Assembly: GCF_030518235.1 (NCBI RefSeq)
Contig: NZ_JAULSA010000007.1
Coordinates: 1-64,000 of the forward strand
Length of the DNA stretch: 64,000 bases
Direction of reading: 5' to 3'
Source: Saccharibacillus sp. CPCC 101409
Lineage (GTDB): Bacteria; Bacillota; Bacilli; Paenibacillales; Paenibacillaceae
A program made the position numbers and the translations under genes. This document shows positions 23,975 through 34,200 of this stretch, piece after piece; positions within the stretch are counted from its first letter, which is position 1; the number at the start of each line of letters is the position of its first letter. Under the pieces are notes generated by a model. The model made no database searches. It saw only the letters and a list, made by a program, of their open reading frames with translations, and was not told where the DNA came from.

Positions 23975-24634
23975 TTGAAGAAATGGTCGTATGTCATTAT
24001 GCTGCTGGGGCTTTGCGTCATTCTGTATCCCACCGTCAACAATTGGCTGGACGATCGCGCCCAGGCCCAACTGCTGAAAGAAGCCGAAGTCCAAAGCCGG
24101 AAGCCGCTGGACCTCACCCGGGTATCGAGCGAATCGGCGGTGCCGGATTACCAGAAAATCTCGAACCTGCTGGACGAAGGCGATGACGACGAAGCGTCCG
24201 AGGAAGTCGAACCGCTCGATCCCGATTCGCTCAAGGACGGGGAAGTGCTGGGCGTAATCCGCTACGGGAAGCTCGATATCAAGCTGCCGATCGTCGAAGG
24301 CGCGACCAAGCAGAATATGAAAAGCGCGGCCGTGCACGTTACCGGTACCGGACTGGCCGGCGTTGAAGGCAATATGGCCGTAGCGGCGCACCGGGCGCAC
24401 AAGACGGGCCGTTTGTTCAACCGGCTCGGCGAAGCCGAAGTCGGCGATACCCTCGAGGTCGATCAGGGCGGCCAAACGTACACCTACGAAGTCGACAAGA
24501 TCCATATCGTGGAGCCGACGGAAGTATCGGTGCTCAATCCGACGCCGGGCGAAACCGCGCTGACGCTGATTACCTGCGATCCGCTGGTGAACCCGACGCA
24601 CCGTCTGATCGTGCATGCCGTTTTGAAAAAGTAA
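23975..24634 (+). CDS. Class D sortase, 219 aa
   Basis: Membrane-anchored transpeptidase that links sorting-signal proteins to the wall. An N-terminal helix (residues about 5-20) anchors the protein with the catalytic domain outside. The sortase triad is His139 in AAHRAH, Cys201 in LITCDPL and Arg210 in PTHRLIV. The LITC and short length suit class D (YhcS-like). The start is TTG at 23975, 7 bases after AAGGAGG. No gene in this window carries a recognisable LPXTG-type signal, so its substrates lie elsewhere. A strong terminator follows at 24716. Confidence 0.93.
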   Translation: MKKWSYVIMLLGLCVILYPTVNNWLDDRAQAQLLKEAEVQSRKPLDLTRVSSESAVPDYQKISNLLDEGDDDEASEEVEPLDPDSLKDGEVLGVIRYGKLDIKLPIVEGATKQNMKSAAVHVTGTGLAGVEGNMAVAAHRAHKTGRLFNRLGEAEVGDTLEVDQGGQTYTYEVDKIHIVEPTEVSVLNPTPGETALTLITCDPLVNPTHRLIVHAVLKK

Positions 24635-24715
24635 ACACCAAGCGAAGGCCGGGCGGCATGCCCGGTACATACAGCTTTTATCCGGCGTCGTCCCCGCTTC
24701 GGGACGCCGCCGCAG

Positions 24716-24749
24716 AACCGCCGCGATATTCGATCGCGGCGGTTTTTTT
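24716..24749 (+). terminator. Rho-independent terminator after the sortase gene
   Basis: AACCGCCGCGAT (24716-24727) pairs with ATCGCGGCGGTT (24733-24744), followed by a T-run to 24749. Confidence 0.92.
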
Positions 24750-25084
24750 GTGCGTGCGCTTCGAAATTTTAGCAAGTCGATAGGCTTTTTGCATAGGAAA
24801 GCAGGAATTTGGTTGTGTTATTCCAGATTTCGAGGGCCTGAAACGGGTCTTTTGGCGCAAATATTGTTTGTTACTCCTTGCTAAATTCCTTATCTGTAGG
24901 TACTATGGATCTATAAAGACAACTTTTCATAAGAAAATGAATGAAATGGGTTCTCGATTGCCGCAGCTGCAAGGTTTATAACTATTTCTTTTAAAATCGC
25001 AGATTAAAAAATGGTCCTTTGTACTCATATGTGAAAGGTTTCATCTCGCCGATATATAAGCTATAAGACAAGGAAAAACTAAAA

Positions 25085-25163
25085 CGACAAAGGCAAACCT
25101 GATCGAAAGACAGGGACGCAAAGCTAAAGGGCCTTACCCGCACGGGTTGGCAGCCAGCTACCG
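25085..25163 (+). ncRNA. Cyclic di-GMP-I (GEMM) riboswitch
   Basis: The conserved pieces are all visible in order: GGCAAACC at about 25092-25099, GAAA, ACGCAAAGCTAAAGGGCC at 25117-25133 and TGGCAGCCAGCTACC at 25148-25162. The ribosome site AAAGGAG begins right after the aptamer (about 25164) and no terminator separates them, so control is probably at translation initiation. A perfect GCCGATAT box at 25048-25055, the -10 of motility sigma-D promoters, is well placed for a start site near 25063, but the TAAA -35 is missing. Confidence 0.93.
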
Positions 25164-25178
25164 AAAGGAGTTTCTTCC

Positions 25179-25997
25179 ATGCGTTCATGGATTGTTAAGA
25201 TAACCCTCGCTCTGAGCTTGGCTGCCGGCTTGGCGCCAGCGATCGCGCATCCCGCTTCGGCCGCTTCGGTCGACGCTCCCTGGCTCGATACCACTACCCT
25301 CCAACAGGGCACGGTCGGCGTGAGCTACAGCGGAGCAACCTCCAAACGAGTCAAAGTCATGATCTCCAAAGCGAGCACCGTATACACTTACGATCTCAAT
25401 ACATCCAAAGCTTCCGAAAGCTTCCCGCTGCAATCCGGCAACGGTTCGTACGAAGTAACGCTGCTCGAGAATACAAGCGGCACCAGCTACAAAAAGATCG
25501 GTTCGTCTTCCGTCGAGCTGACTTCGCCGAGCGCCAACGAAGTATTCCTGGGTTCGGTGCAGAACGTGAACTGGAAAGACGCCAAGAACGCAACGGCTCT
25601 GGCGCAGAAGCTGACCGCAGGCAAGAAGACCGACAAAGAAAAAGCGCAGGCCATCTACAACTACGTGATCTCGAACGTCAGTTACGACTACGATCTGGCG
25701 AAAAATTTGGGCAGCGTCTATCTGCCTTCCGCCGACCAAACGCTGTCTTCCAAAAAAGGCATCTGCTACGATTATTCGTCCCTGATGGCCGTGATGCTGA
25801 GAAGTTCGGGTATCCCGACCAAACTGGTGATGGGCAGCACGTCTTACGTCAAAGAGTATCACGCGTGGAACGAAGTGTACCTGGACGGCAAGTGGGTAAT
25901 CGTGGACACTACCGTCGACGCCGCGTACAAGAAAGCCGGCAAGTCGATCGGTTTCGCCAAAGAAGCAAGCAAATACAGCGTACAAAAAGTATATTAA
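25179..25997 (+). CDS. Secreted transglutaminase-like protein, 272 aa
   Basis: A signal peptide (MRSWIVKITLALSLAAGLAP, cleavage near AHPASAA about residue 29) is followed by a ~100-residue beta-rich region and a transglutaminase-like domain (about 145-260). The catalytic triad is Cys196 in KGICYDYS, His228 in EYHAWNEV and Asp243 in IVDTTVD. Such proteins act as peptidases or crosslinkers at the surface. The c-di-GMP riboswitch in its leader places it under second-messenger control, so a role in the sessile/motile switch or matrix is likely but not shown. The ATG at 25179 follows GAAAGGAG. A terminator lies at 26020-26049. Confidence 0.88.
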   Translation: MRSWIVKITLALSLAAGLAPAIAHPASAASVDAPWLDTTTLQQGTVGVSYSGATSKRVKVMISKASTVYTYDLNTSKASESFPLQSGNGSYEVTLLENTSGTSYKKIGSSSVELTSPSANEVFLGSVQNVNWKDAKNATALAQKLTAGKKTDKEKAQAIYNYVISNVSYDYDLAKNLGSVYLPSADQTLSSKKGICYDYSSLMAVMLRSSGIPTKLVMGSTSYVKEYHAWNEVYLDGKWVIVDTTVDAAYKKAGKSIGFAKEASKYSVQKVY

Positions 25998-26019
25998 AAA
26001 AAGAATTTCCCCTATCCGA

Positions 26020-26050
26020 AACCTCCGCCATGCGCGCGGAGGTTTCTTTA
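26020..26050 (+). terminator. Terminator after the transglutaminase-like gene
   Basis: GAAACCTCCGC and GCGGAGGTTTC form an 11-bp stem with a short loop, followed by TTTATTTAT. Confidence 0.8.
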
Positions 26051-26141
26051 TTTATGCGAATAACGAAACCAACCGCTGCCGCGGCGCGTTCAAACCGTAA
26101 TGCTTTTTTTGCGAAAAAACAAAAGAAACGGAGGTCGTATC

Positions 26142-26739
26142 ATGAAAACCACCCATGCGATCGGAATCGGTTTGCTGTGTATTCTGGGAATCTTTCTCTG
26201 GGTCTATCCGTTTCCGAAAGCGATCGACCGGGATATTCCCGCCGTGCTGTCCGTCGAGATCCCGCAGTCCGAAAGTTCGGAAGCCTCGGAAGGATGGGCC
26301 GGCAAAGAGTACGACGACACGCCGACGGTGATCCATGTCAAAGGCGAAATGTACCGGAAGCTGCTGCGCAAACCGGAATTCAACGTGCGGATCACGGTGG
26401 ACGGCTTCGACTGGATGAGCACCCATGAACCGGGCCGGCCGATGGTGCTGACGGACCGCGGCGGGATTTACCAGGGCACGATATTTTACACCTATTATCC
26501 TCTCGACGGCGGATTCAAGAACGGCCGGCGTCTGGTTCGACGAATCGTTCGACCGGGTGCATCTGTGGGCGTCTTCCGAAGACTGGATCGGCGAATCGAG
26601 GCAAGCGGGGCGGACCGTGCTGATTACCGGCGGAGCGGAAAACGCAGAGCAGGCGCAGCGCGTCCGCAGCGAGATGCGCGAGACGTTCGCCGGAGGCGCG
26701 GGACAAGATTTCAACGGCTATTTTTACCCGCCATCCTGA
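26142..26739 (+). pseudogene. Frameshifted small membrane-anchored protein
   Basis: The ATG at 26142 follows ACGGAGGTCG and opens MKTTHAIGIGLLCILGIFLW, a membrane anchor, then a soluble domain to LDGGFKN. After 26523 the original frame turns into Arg-rich nonsense that runs into the next gene. Reading one base later continues sensibly as AGVWFDESFDRVHLWASS and ends with NGYFYPPS and a stop at 26739. Removing one G in AACGGCCGG restores a ~199-residue protein. It is either a true single-base insertion, a sequencing error, or a programmed shift; no slippery sequence is seen. The family is not recognised. Confidence 0.7.
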
Positions 26740-26796
26740 CCGGCCCGCCTTCTCTGCGCTATAATAAACACAAAAACGCACAGGGGGCCGCCATCC

Positions 26797-27537
26797 ATGT
26801 ACCGCATTGCCATTTGCGACGACGAGCAGCCGCGGAGGGAAGACGTCCGGCGGATGCTGCTCGATCTGTCGGTCAAGTCCGGCATCGACTTCGAAACCGG
26901 CGAGTTCGCTTCGGGCGAAGCGCTGATCGATCATTACGAACGGGGCGGCGAGCCTTTTCATATTCTCATTCTCGATATCGAAATGAACGGGCTGACCGGC
27001 ATCGAGACCGCGCATAAGCTCAGGGATATGAAGCGGCGGAGCGAACAGATTATTTTCCTGACCGGCTACGCCGAATACATGCTGGAGAGCTTCGACGTGA
27101 TGACGTTCCAGTACCTGCTCAAACCGGTCGACCCGGACGTGTTCGAAGAGAAGATGCTCAAGCTGTTTCGTTATTTCGAAGAAAAAGAGCGCGAGATCCT
27201 GATCGTCAAATCGGCGGAAGGCGAGCTGGTGCTGCGGCACGAAGAGATTATTGCGATCGAAGTGGCGAAAAGCCTGACCGTCAAAAACAAACTCAAAATC
27301 ACGACCACGCGCGGGGTGCACGACGGCCGGGGGTTGATTTCCAGTTACGTCGAAACGCTGAAAGACGGCCGCTTTTTGCAAATTCACCGTTCGATCCTGA
27401 TCAATCTGCTGCATGTGCACAAGTTTGCCGGATCGCGGGTCGTCATGTCGAACGGGACGGAACTGCCGATCGGACGCTCGAAGATCAAGGAAGTCAAAGA
27501 CGCCTGCACCAAATTCATGGTCATGAAGGCGGAGTGA
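26797..27537 (+). CDS. LytTR-type response regulator, 246 aa
   Basis: The receiver domain (residues 1-125) has acidic pair Asp8/Asp9, phosphoacceptor Asp60 in ILILDIEMNG, Thr89 and Lys109 in YLLKPVD. The LytTR DNA-binding domain (about 145-240) includes IIAIEVAKSLTVK and FLQIHRSILINLLHVHKF. AgrA/LytR-type regulators control quorum sensing, bacteriocin or wall metabolism genes through paired repeats. It is followed 13 bp later by its sensor kinase gene. The ATG at 26797 lies in GCACAGGGGGCCGCCATCC; TATAAT-like ATAATA lies upstream. Confidence 0.94.
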   Translation: MYRIAICDDEQPRREDVRRMLLDLSVKSGIDFETGEFASGEALIDHYERGGEPFHILILDIEMNGLTGIETAHKLRDMKRRSEQIIFLTGYAEYMLESFDVMTFQYLLKPVDPDVFEEKMLKLFRYFEEKEREILIVKSAEGELVLRHEEIIAIEVAKSLTVKNKLKITTTRGVHDGRGLISSYVETLKDGRFLQIHRSILINLLHVHKFAGSRVVMSNGTELPIGRSKIKEVKDACTKFMVMKAE

Positions 27538-27550
27538 GGAGGGTAGGGAA

Positions 27551-28834
27551 ATGAATCTCATGCTGCCGCTGCTCAACCTGGGAATCGCGCTGGTGATGGC
27601 GGTGCAGGTGAATTTTTACTTCAATGCCGTGTTCGGCCGCGAGAAAAGCAAGCCGTCCAAAAAGTACTGGATCGCCGCTTTCGTCCCGCTGAACTTTGTG
27701 TATCTGTCCACCAACCTGCCGCCGGCCGCTTCCTCGCTGCTCGCGCTGTTCGTCATCTTCGTACTCGCCCAGGGCTACTACGCGCAGCTGCGGCTCAAGA
27801 TCGTGTTCGCCGTGCTGTACGCCGTGCTGCTTACGCTCATCAATTCCATTTCGCTGTATCTGCTCGATCCCGTATTTTCGCCGACCGGCCAAGCGCCGCT
27901 GGAAGATCCGGGCCGGCTGCTCGTCGCGGGCAGTCTGCTGATCGGCTGCACCGTCATGTTCGCGGTTATCCAGATCATCCGGCTTGTCGTCAAGCGCCGC
28001 AGCTTTCCGCTGGAATCTCGCTACTCGCTGCTGTTTCTCGGCGTGCCGGTCGTCAGCGTGTACCAGGTCAACGTCCTTACCGCTTATATGGAGAAAAATA
28101 TTCATTATTTCGTATCCGTGTTCGGGTTTATCGTCTTGAATGTGCTGGTCGTATACGTGCTCGATACCGTCATCGCCAGATTCCAGCTGTCCAACCAGAA
28201 TATGCAGCTCCAGAACCAGATGGATTACCAGGACGCCAATTACGAGAAAACGGTGCACAGCTTCAAAGAAATCAAGCGGATTATCCACGATACGAACCAG
28301 CAGTTTCTGTTTGTGGCCGAGTGCATCGAGCGGGGGCGGACGGAGGAAGCGCGCGAGCATATCCGGACCACGCTGAACCAGATCGACAATGCGTACCGCC
28401 GCGTGAATACGGGCAACCTGGTCGTCGACGCGCTGGTGACGAACGCGCTGAACGTCGGGCAGGCCAACGGCATCCGCATGGATACGGAGCTGAGCCTGCG
28501 CGAGTCGGAGCTGCCGATCGAGCGCTACGATCTGTGCGTGGTGCTCGGCAATATGCTGGACAATGCCGTCGAAGCGTCCAAAAAAGTCAAAGTCGCCGAA
28601 GACCGCCGTGTCCGCATCCAGATTCGTTCGAGCGAGACCGGGCTGTTTATCCGGATCCGCAACCGGACGGAGCGCGAAGTAACGGACCTGAGCAGCCGCA
28701 AGCCGGCTTCGGACGATCACGGCTTCGGCCTGACGAATATCGAGCGCATGTGCGACAAATACGGCGGCCATATGACGGTCGAGACGGAGAATCTGACCTT
28801 CGACAATATGGTGGTGCTGCCTTTTCCCAAATAA
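27551..28834 (+). CDS. AgrC/GHKL-type sensor histidine kinase, 427 aa
   Basis: Six or seven hydrophobic helices fill the first ~200 residues, as in AgrC/ComD-like peptide sensors and related kinases. A coiled stretch (NQNMQLQNQMDYQDANYEK) leads to the phosphoacceptor His246 in EIKRIIHDTNQQF. The GHKL ATPase domain shows the N box NMLDNAVEAS and the G box HGFGLTNIERM. It pairs with the LytTR regulator just upstream. The signal is unknown; no small signal-peptide gene is visible next to it. A terminator follows at 28844. Confidence 0.93.
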   Translation: MNLMLPLLNLGIALVMAVQVNFYFNAVFGREKSKPSKKYWIAAFVPLNFVYLSTNLPPAASSLLALFVIFVLAQGYYAQLRLKIVFAVLYAVLLTLINSISLYLLDPVFSPTGQAPLEDPGRLLVAGSLLIGCTVMFAVIQIIRLVVKRRSFPLESRYSLLFLGVPVVSVYQVNVLTAYMEKNIHYFVSVFGFIVLNVLVVYVLDTVIARFQLSNQNMQLQNQMDYQDANYEKTVHSFKEIKRIIHDTNQQFLFVAECIERGRTEEAREHIRTTLNQIDNAYRRVNTGNLVVDALVTNALNVGQANGIRMDTELSLRESELPIERYDLCVVLGNMLDNAVEASKKVKVAEDRRVRIQIRSSETGLFIRIRNRTEREVTDLSSRKPASDDHGFGLTNIERMCDKYGGHMTVETENLTFDNMVVLPFPK

Positions 28835-28843
28835 AAAATGAAA

Positions 28844-28883
28844 AACGATCCCGCGGCAAAAGTGTCGTTCAGGGATCGTTTTT
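28844..28883 (+). terminator. Terminator after the LytTR two-component operon
   Basis: AAACGATCCC pairs with GGGATCGTTT across a ~19-base loop, followed by a T-run ending near 28883. Confidence 0.85.
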
Positions 28884-28976
28884 TTCGTTTCGGGGCATTT
28901 ATACGCGCTTTTTCGCTTTTTCCAGTATGCTGGGAACATAAAAAAGAAACCGACAACCCCGGAAGGAGAAATGACG

Positions 28977-31091
28977 ATGAATACGATAAAAGGATTGAAA
29001 AAAACAGGCGCGGCCGCCATGGCTGCTCTGCTGCTGGCGCTGCCGGTAGCGGAAGGACAGGGAACGGCTTGGGCGGCGGAAGCTTCCGCGGCGACAACGA
29101 CGGCTGCGAAAGAAAAAGATCCGGTCGAGGGCAAAGCGCAGGAAATGATCGAAGCGCTGATGAGCAATTACGGCGTAACCGGCGTGCAGTACGCGATTCG
29201 CGACAAAGGTAAACTGGTCTTATCCGGAGGAACGACGCTGGACGACGCGGGGCAGAAGCAGGCGATCTCCCAAAACGAGATGTTCGGCATCGGCTCGGTC
29301 AGCAAAATGTACGTGACCGCCGCGGCGATGATGCTGGTCGACCAGGGCAAAGTGGATATCGACCGTCCGCTGACCGATTATATTCCGGAGTTCCAGATGG
29401 CGGACGAGCGCTACAAGCAGATTACGCCGCGGATGCTGATGAACCACTCGGCCGGCCTGTACGGTTCGCATTACAAGAACACGATCCTGATGAACGACAA
29501 CGATACGCAGAACCACGATACGCTGCTGACCAATCTGCGCACGGAGAAGCTCAAGTCCGATCCGGGCGAATATTCCGTGTACGAGAACGACGGATTCCAA
29601 CTGCTGGAGCTGATGGTCGAACGCGTCAGCGGCATGAGCTACACCGAGTATCTGGAGCGCTATGTCAGCGCGCCGCTTGAGCTGACTTCGACCAAGACGC
29701 CGCTGAACCGGTTCGACCGCGAGCTGCTCGAGCCGGTCCGCTTCCCGCTGTTTGAAAAAGCGATGCCGGCGGAGAACGCGAATATCCTGGGTACCGGCGG
29801 CGTGTATGCGAGCGCGGAAGAACTGACCAAGTTCTCGGAAGTGCTGACGGGCGAATATCCGCAGATCCTGTCCGAGAAATCGACGCAGGCGATGCTTCAG
29901 AAAGAATACCGCAAAGGCGTCTGGGTCAAAGACGAAGACAACAGCTTCGGCTTCGGGCTCGGATGGGACGCGGTGAATCTTGAACCGTTCGGCGAGTACG
30001 GCATCCAGGCCGTGACCAAAGGCGGCGATACGATCATGTACCACTCGGCGCTGGTCGCCCTGCCGAAAGAAGACATTTCGATCGCGGTCCTCAGCTCCGG
30101 CGGTTCGTCGATCTTCAACACGACCGCCGCAAGCAATATTCTGCTGGAGTACCTGAAGCAGAAAGGAAATATTAAAGAAATCCTGCCGGAAGACAAGTTC
30201 GAGAAACCGGTGAAAAAAGAAATGCCGGCCGAGCTGAACAACTATTCCGGCCTGTACGGCAACCAGGGCGCGACGCGCGAGATCGCGATCGAGAACGGCG
30301 AAATCAAACTGCCGGCCCTAATGAGCGACCTGATTCCGGCGCAAACTTATGTGTACACCGGAGACAAGGAATTTACCAGCGAAGACGGCACGACGCTGCT
30401 CAGCTTCGACGACCAGACGAACGGCCACACGTATATCCGTATCCGCAGCAGCATGGAACTGCCGGGTCTCGGCCGTCCGCTGATGGCGTACTACGAATAC
30501 CAGAAGCTCGGCGACAACAAGCTGAGCGCAGACGTGACCGCAGCCTGGAAAGCGCGCGAAGGCAAAACGTATTACGCGCTGGACGAGAAGATCAATTCGT
30601 TCTTCTACCTCTCGCCGTCGGTGCTGTCGAAGACGATTACGCTCGACCAGGACGCCGAGTATGCGAACAGCACGAAGATCGTCGACGCGGATCACGCGGT
30701 CAACGCGATCGAGATCCCGGTCATGACCGGACGCGACGTGTTCGATCTGGACTTCACGCATGAAGGCGGAGCCGAATATCTCCAGGCCGACGGCCGGACC
30801 TATATCGGCGAAGACGGCTTGGCCAAGCTGTACGCCGGCCATTCCTCCATCGTGACCATCCCGGCTTCCGGCGATGCTCGCTGGTTCAAGCTTCCGACAA
30901 GCGCGGCGGGCAAAACGCTGACGGTCGATGCCCCGCAGGGCGCCGGCTTCGCGGTCTACGACGCCGACGGCACGCCGGTCAACATCTCGACCGCCAGCGG
31001 TTCCAACCGGGCCGTGCTGCCGGAAGGCGGCATGATCGTCTTCGGCGGCAAAGCCGGCGACGTGGTGCACGTGACGCTGGGGCAGAAGTAA
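28977..31091 (+). CDS. Secreted serine beta-lactamase-like hydrolase, 704 aa
   Basis: The signal peptide (residues 1-35, ending AWAAEA) sends the protein outside. The class C/penicillin-binding-like domain (about 55-400) has the SxxK motif Ser107-Val-Ser-Lys110, the Tyr-x-Asn motif YEN near residue 202, and HSAGLYG nearby. It may cleave D-amino-acid peptides, esters or beta-lactams; the substrate is not evident. The ~300-residue C-terminal region is beta-rich and belongs to no family I recognise. The start at ATG 28977 is preferred over 28971 because it lies 8 bases from GGAAGGAG. A strong terminator follows at 31136. Confidence 0.87.
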   Translation: MNTIKGLKKTGAAAMAALLLALPVAEGQGTAWAAEASAATTTAAKEKDPVEGKAQEMIEALMSNYGVTGVQYAIRDKGKLVLSGGTTLDDAGQKQAISQNEMFGIGSVSKMYVTAAAMMLVDQGKVDIDRPLTDYIPEFQMADERYKQITPRMLMNHSAGLYGSHYKNTILMNDNDTQNHDTLLTNLRTEKLKSDPGEYSVYENDGFQLLELMVERVSGMSYTEYLERYVSAPLELTSTKTPLNRFDRELLEPVRFPLFEKAMPAENANILGTGGVYASAEELTKFSEVLTGEYPQILSEKSTQAMLQKEYRKGVWVKDEDNSFGFGLGWDAVNLEPFGEYGIQAVTKGGDTIMYHSALVALPKEDISIAVLSSGGSSIFNTTAASNILLEYLKQKGNIKEILPEDKFEKPVKKEMPAELNNYSGLYGNQGATREIAIENGEIKLPALMSDLIPAQTYVYTGDKEFTSEDGTTLLSFDDQTNGHTYIRIRSSMELPGLGRPLMAYYEYQKLGDNKLSADVTAAWKAREGKTYYALDEKINSFFYLSPSVLSKTITLDQDAEYANSTKIVDADHAVNAIEIPVMTGRDVFDLDFTHEGGAEYLQADGRTYIGEDGLAKLYAGHSSIVTIPASGDARWFKLPTSAAGKTLTVDAPQGAGFAVYDADGTPVNISTASGSNRAVLPEGGMIVFGGKAGDVVHVTLGQK

Positions 31092-31135
31092 GCGATTAGA
31101 GCACGGATACGTACATGAACGTTTTGCTTTTCAAG

Positions 31136-31173
31136 AACCGATTCCCGTCGCAAGTGGCGGGAATCGGTTTTTT
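31136..31173 (+). terminator. Terminator after the serine hydrolase gene
   Basis: AACCGATTCCCG (31136-31147) and CGGGAATCGGTT (31158-31169) form a 12-bp stem followed by T-run. Confidence 0.92.
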
Positions 31174-31293
31174 TGCGTTGAAAAGAAAAACGGCAATCTA
31201 CCCAGGGGGTGGTGTTCAAACTGCCGCCTTCTTTTTATACTGATAAAAAACTAGACCATTACAGAGGATGAACCTCGACGAAGGAGCACGAAT

Positions 31294-34200
31294 ATGAGAT
31301 TGAAGAAAGTAACCCGAACAAGCGCGACAGCAATCAAAGTCATGTTGGTGTTGGCGCTGGTTCTTTTGAGCTGGCCTTTTGCGGGTGGTCGAATCGGCGG
31401 GGAAACCAGGGTGCAAGCACAGACGACGCAAGCGTCGGAAGGAAATACGGCTGTGTATGGGTTTGGGAGTAATACTTATGGTCAACTGGGGTTGGGCGAT
31501 ACCAGGCATAGAGTGCTGCCGACGGAGCTGACCTCGTCAGGGTCGATCAAACAGGTGGCAGGAAGTCTTGGCTATGCATTGATCTTGACGGAAAGCGGGA
31601 AGGTGTATGCGTCCGGTTCCAATGAATCTGGTCAATTGGGTTTAAGCGATACCCTCAATCGATTGACGCCGATCGAAATCCCGAATTTAAGCGGAGTGAA
31701 ACAGGTGGCGGCGGGATACAACTTCTCGTTAGCACTGACGGAAAGCGGTAATGTATACGCGTTTGGCGATAACACCTACGGTCAACTGGGTTTAAGCGAT
31801 ATTGTTAATCGATCCATGCCGACCGAAATCCCGAATTTGAGTGGAGTGAAACAGGTAGCGGCAGGAATGTATCATACGTTGGCGCTGACAGAGAGCGGGA
31901 AGGTATATGCGTTTGGTGGGAATAATGCTGGACAACTGGGTCTGGGCAATACCGGCTATCGATTAACGCCGACCGAAATCCCAAATTTAAGCGGAGTGAA
32001 ACAGATCGCAGCAGGAGGGGTGTATACGTTAGCGCTGATGGAAAACGGGAAGGTGTATGCATTTGGTATGAATAGTTCTGGCGAACTCGGTGTAGGCGCT
32101 ATAGGCTATCAATTAACGCCGACCGAAATCCCGAATTTAAGCGGAGTGAAACAGATCGCAGCAGGAGAGTATCATACGTTGGCGCTGATGGAAAACGGGA
32201 AGGTGTATGCGTTTGGCTATAACTATTATGGCCAACTGGGTTTAAGCGATAACGTCAATCGATTAACGCCGACCGAAATCCCGAATTTAAGCGAAGTGAA
32301 ACAAATCGCAGCAGGAGCGTATCATACGTTGGCGCTCATGGAAAACGGCGAGGTATATGCGTTTGGTAATAACGGGTCTGGCCAACTGGGTTTGGGTCAC
32401 ACCTACAGTCAGTACAGACCGATCAAGATTCCGAATATGCGATCGGTGCAGCAGGTGGCAGCCGGACTTCACACGTCGTTCCTGATAGCACCGAAACAGG
32501 CTGTGGTACGCTTCGACAGTCAAGGCGGAACGCCGGTGATCGATGCGAAAGCCGATCCCGTAACGGATCTTGTTGCCAAACCCGCGGTCGATCCGACGCG
32601 GGAAGGGTATCGCTTTGACGGTTGGTATACCGACGCCGACGGAGTGCATGTTTTCGACTTTTCGACTCGGGTTACGGTCAACACGACCTTATACGCCAAG
32701 TGGAGCGAGAATCGTTCGCCGCTTGTCGAACTGACGACGAATGCGGGCAATCCGACCAACCGGCCGTTTGACGTCATCGCGACGTTCGATGAAGACGTGA
32801 CCGGTTTCGATGCAAGCAAGATCGAGGTAACGGGCGGCACGGTTGGAGCGGTGGGAACGGTGAGCGAACGCGTGTATGAGTTCGAGGTGACGCCGACCGA
32901 GCAAGGTTCGGTCACGGTGAACCTGCTGACGGGAGCGGCCCGGGACGCGGCGGGCAATCCCAGCGAGGCTTCGAATACGCTGAGCCTGAACTACAATACG
33001 ACCGCCCCCACGCTGACGTTGAACGGTTCGGCGCGAATGGCGGTTGCGCTGGATACCCCGTTCGTCGATCCGTTGGCGACGGCGCGGGATGCGCAGGGTG
33101 AAGATTTGATCGAATTTATCGGCGTGACAGGTGATGTATATACGGACAAAGCCGGCACGTACGAGTTGACGTATAGCGTCAGCGATTCGGCAGCGAATAC
33201 GTCCACCGTCACGCGTTCGGTGTACGTGATCGAACCGCCGGTGGTGAAATTGAACGGCGAAGCGGCGATAACGCTTGAAGAAGGCGCGAGTTTTGTCGAT
33301 CCGGGGGCGACCGCATCGGATGCGTTCCACGGCGATCTGAGCGATACGGTGGTCACGGAAGGCGGCGTGGATACCGGCAAGCCGGGCGTGTACACGCTGA
33401 ACTACACGGTTACGAATCCGATCGGGCAAACGGGAAACGCGCAGCGGCAGGTGACGGTGACGAAAAAAGCGGAACCGCCGGTCGTCGAACCGCCGGTCGT
33501 CCAGCCTCCGGCTAAAAATCCACCGTCCTCCGCGACGCCAAGTGTGCCTGTTCCTTCGCTGCCGGGTCCGATCGCTTCGACCGACGGCAACCTGACACTG
33601 GCGGCGGGACAAGCCGGACAGGTCAGCCTGGGAAGCGATGCCCGGCTGCAAATTCCGGCAGGCGCGACGAATCAACAGATGCAGGTTCGCATGAACGTAT
33701 TGACGGCGGCCAATAACGGCTTGCCCGCCGAAGCCAAACCGCTGAGCGCGGTGTATCAACTCACCAAGACCGCGCCCGCCAACTTCCTGCTTCCGGTCGG
33801 GCTGACGCTCTCGTTCGATCCGTCGAAGCTGGAGGAGGGCGAACAAGCCGTCGTCTTCTACCGGAATGAAGACGGAAGCCCGTGGGTACGGATGGACGGC
33901 GGCGCGATCGAGCAGGGCCGAAACGCGGTGGGTTCGGCGGCGCCAAGCGTCGCTGCAATCACCGTTCAAACGGATCACTTTACAAAGTTCGCGGTACTGG
34001 CGGTAAGCGATACCGCCGCCGCGCCGAACCCGAACGATACCGACGATACCGGAAATACTCCGGCGATTGCGTTCACGGACATCACCGGTCATTGGGCCGC
34101 GGGCGCGATTCGCGAAGCGGCGTCGCTCGGTCTTGTGAACGGCTATGCGGACGGCACGTTCCGTCCGTCGGGAGCCGTCACGCGAGCGGAGTTCACGACG

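Larger units (their letters stand above)
24635..25178. other. 544-bp intergenic region with terminator and riboswitch
   Basis: It contains the sortase terminator (24716-24749), an AT-rich stretch with distant inverted repeats TTTAGCAAG (24768-24776) and CTTGCTAAA (24877-24885), a GCCGATAT box at 25048-25055, and the c-di-GMP riboswitch. Confidence 0.65.

Noticed and set aside
26524-27017. Continuation of the 26142 gene in its first frame to 27017
   Set aside because: After 26523 this frame is Arg-rich and overlaps the response regulator, whereas the +1 frame gives a normal protein end at 26739.
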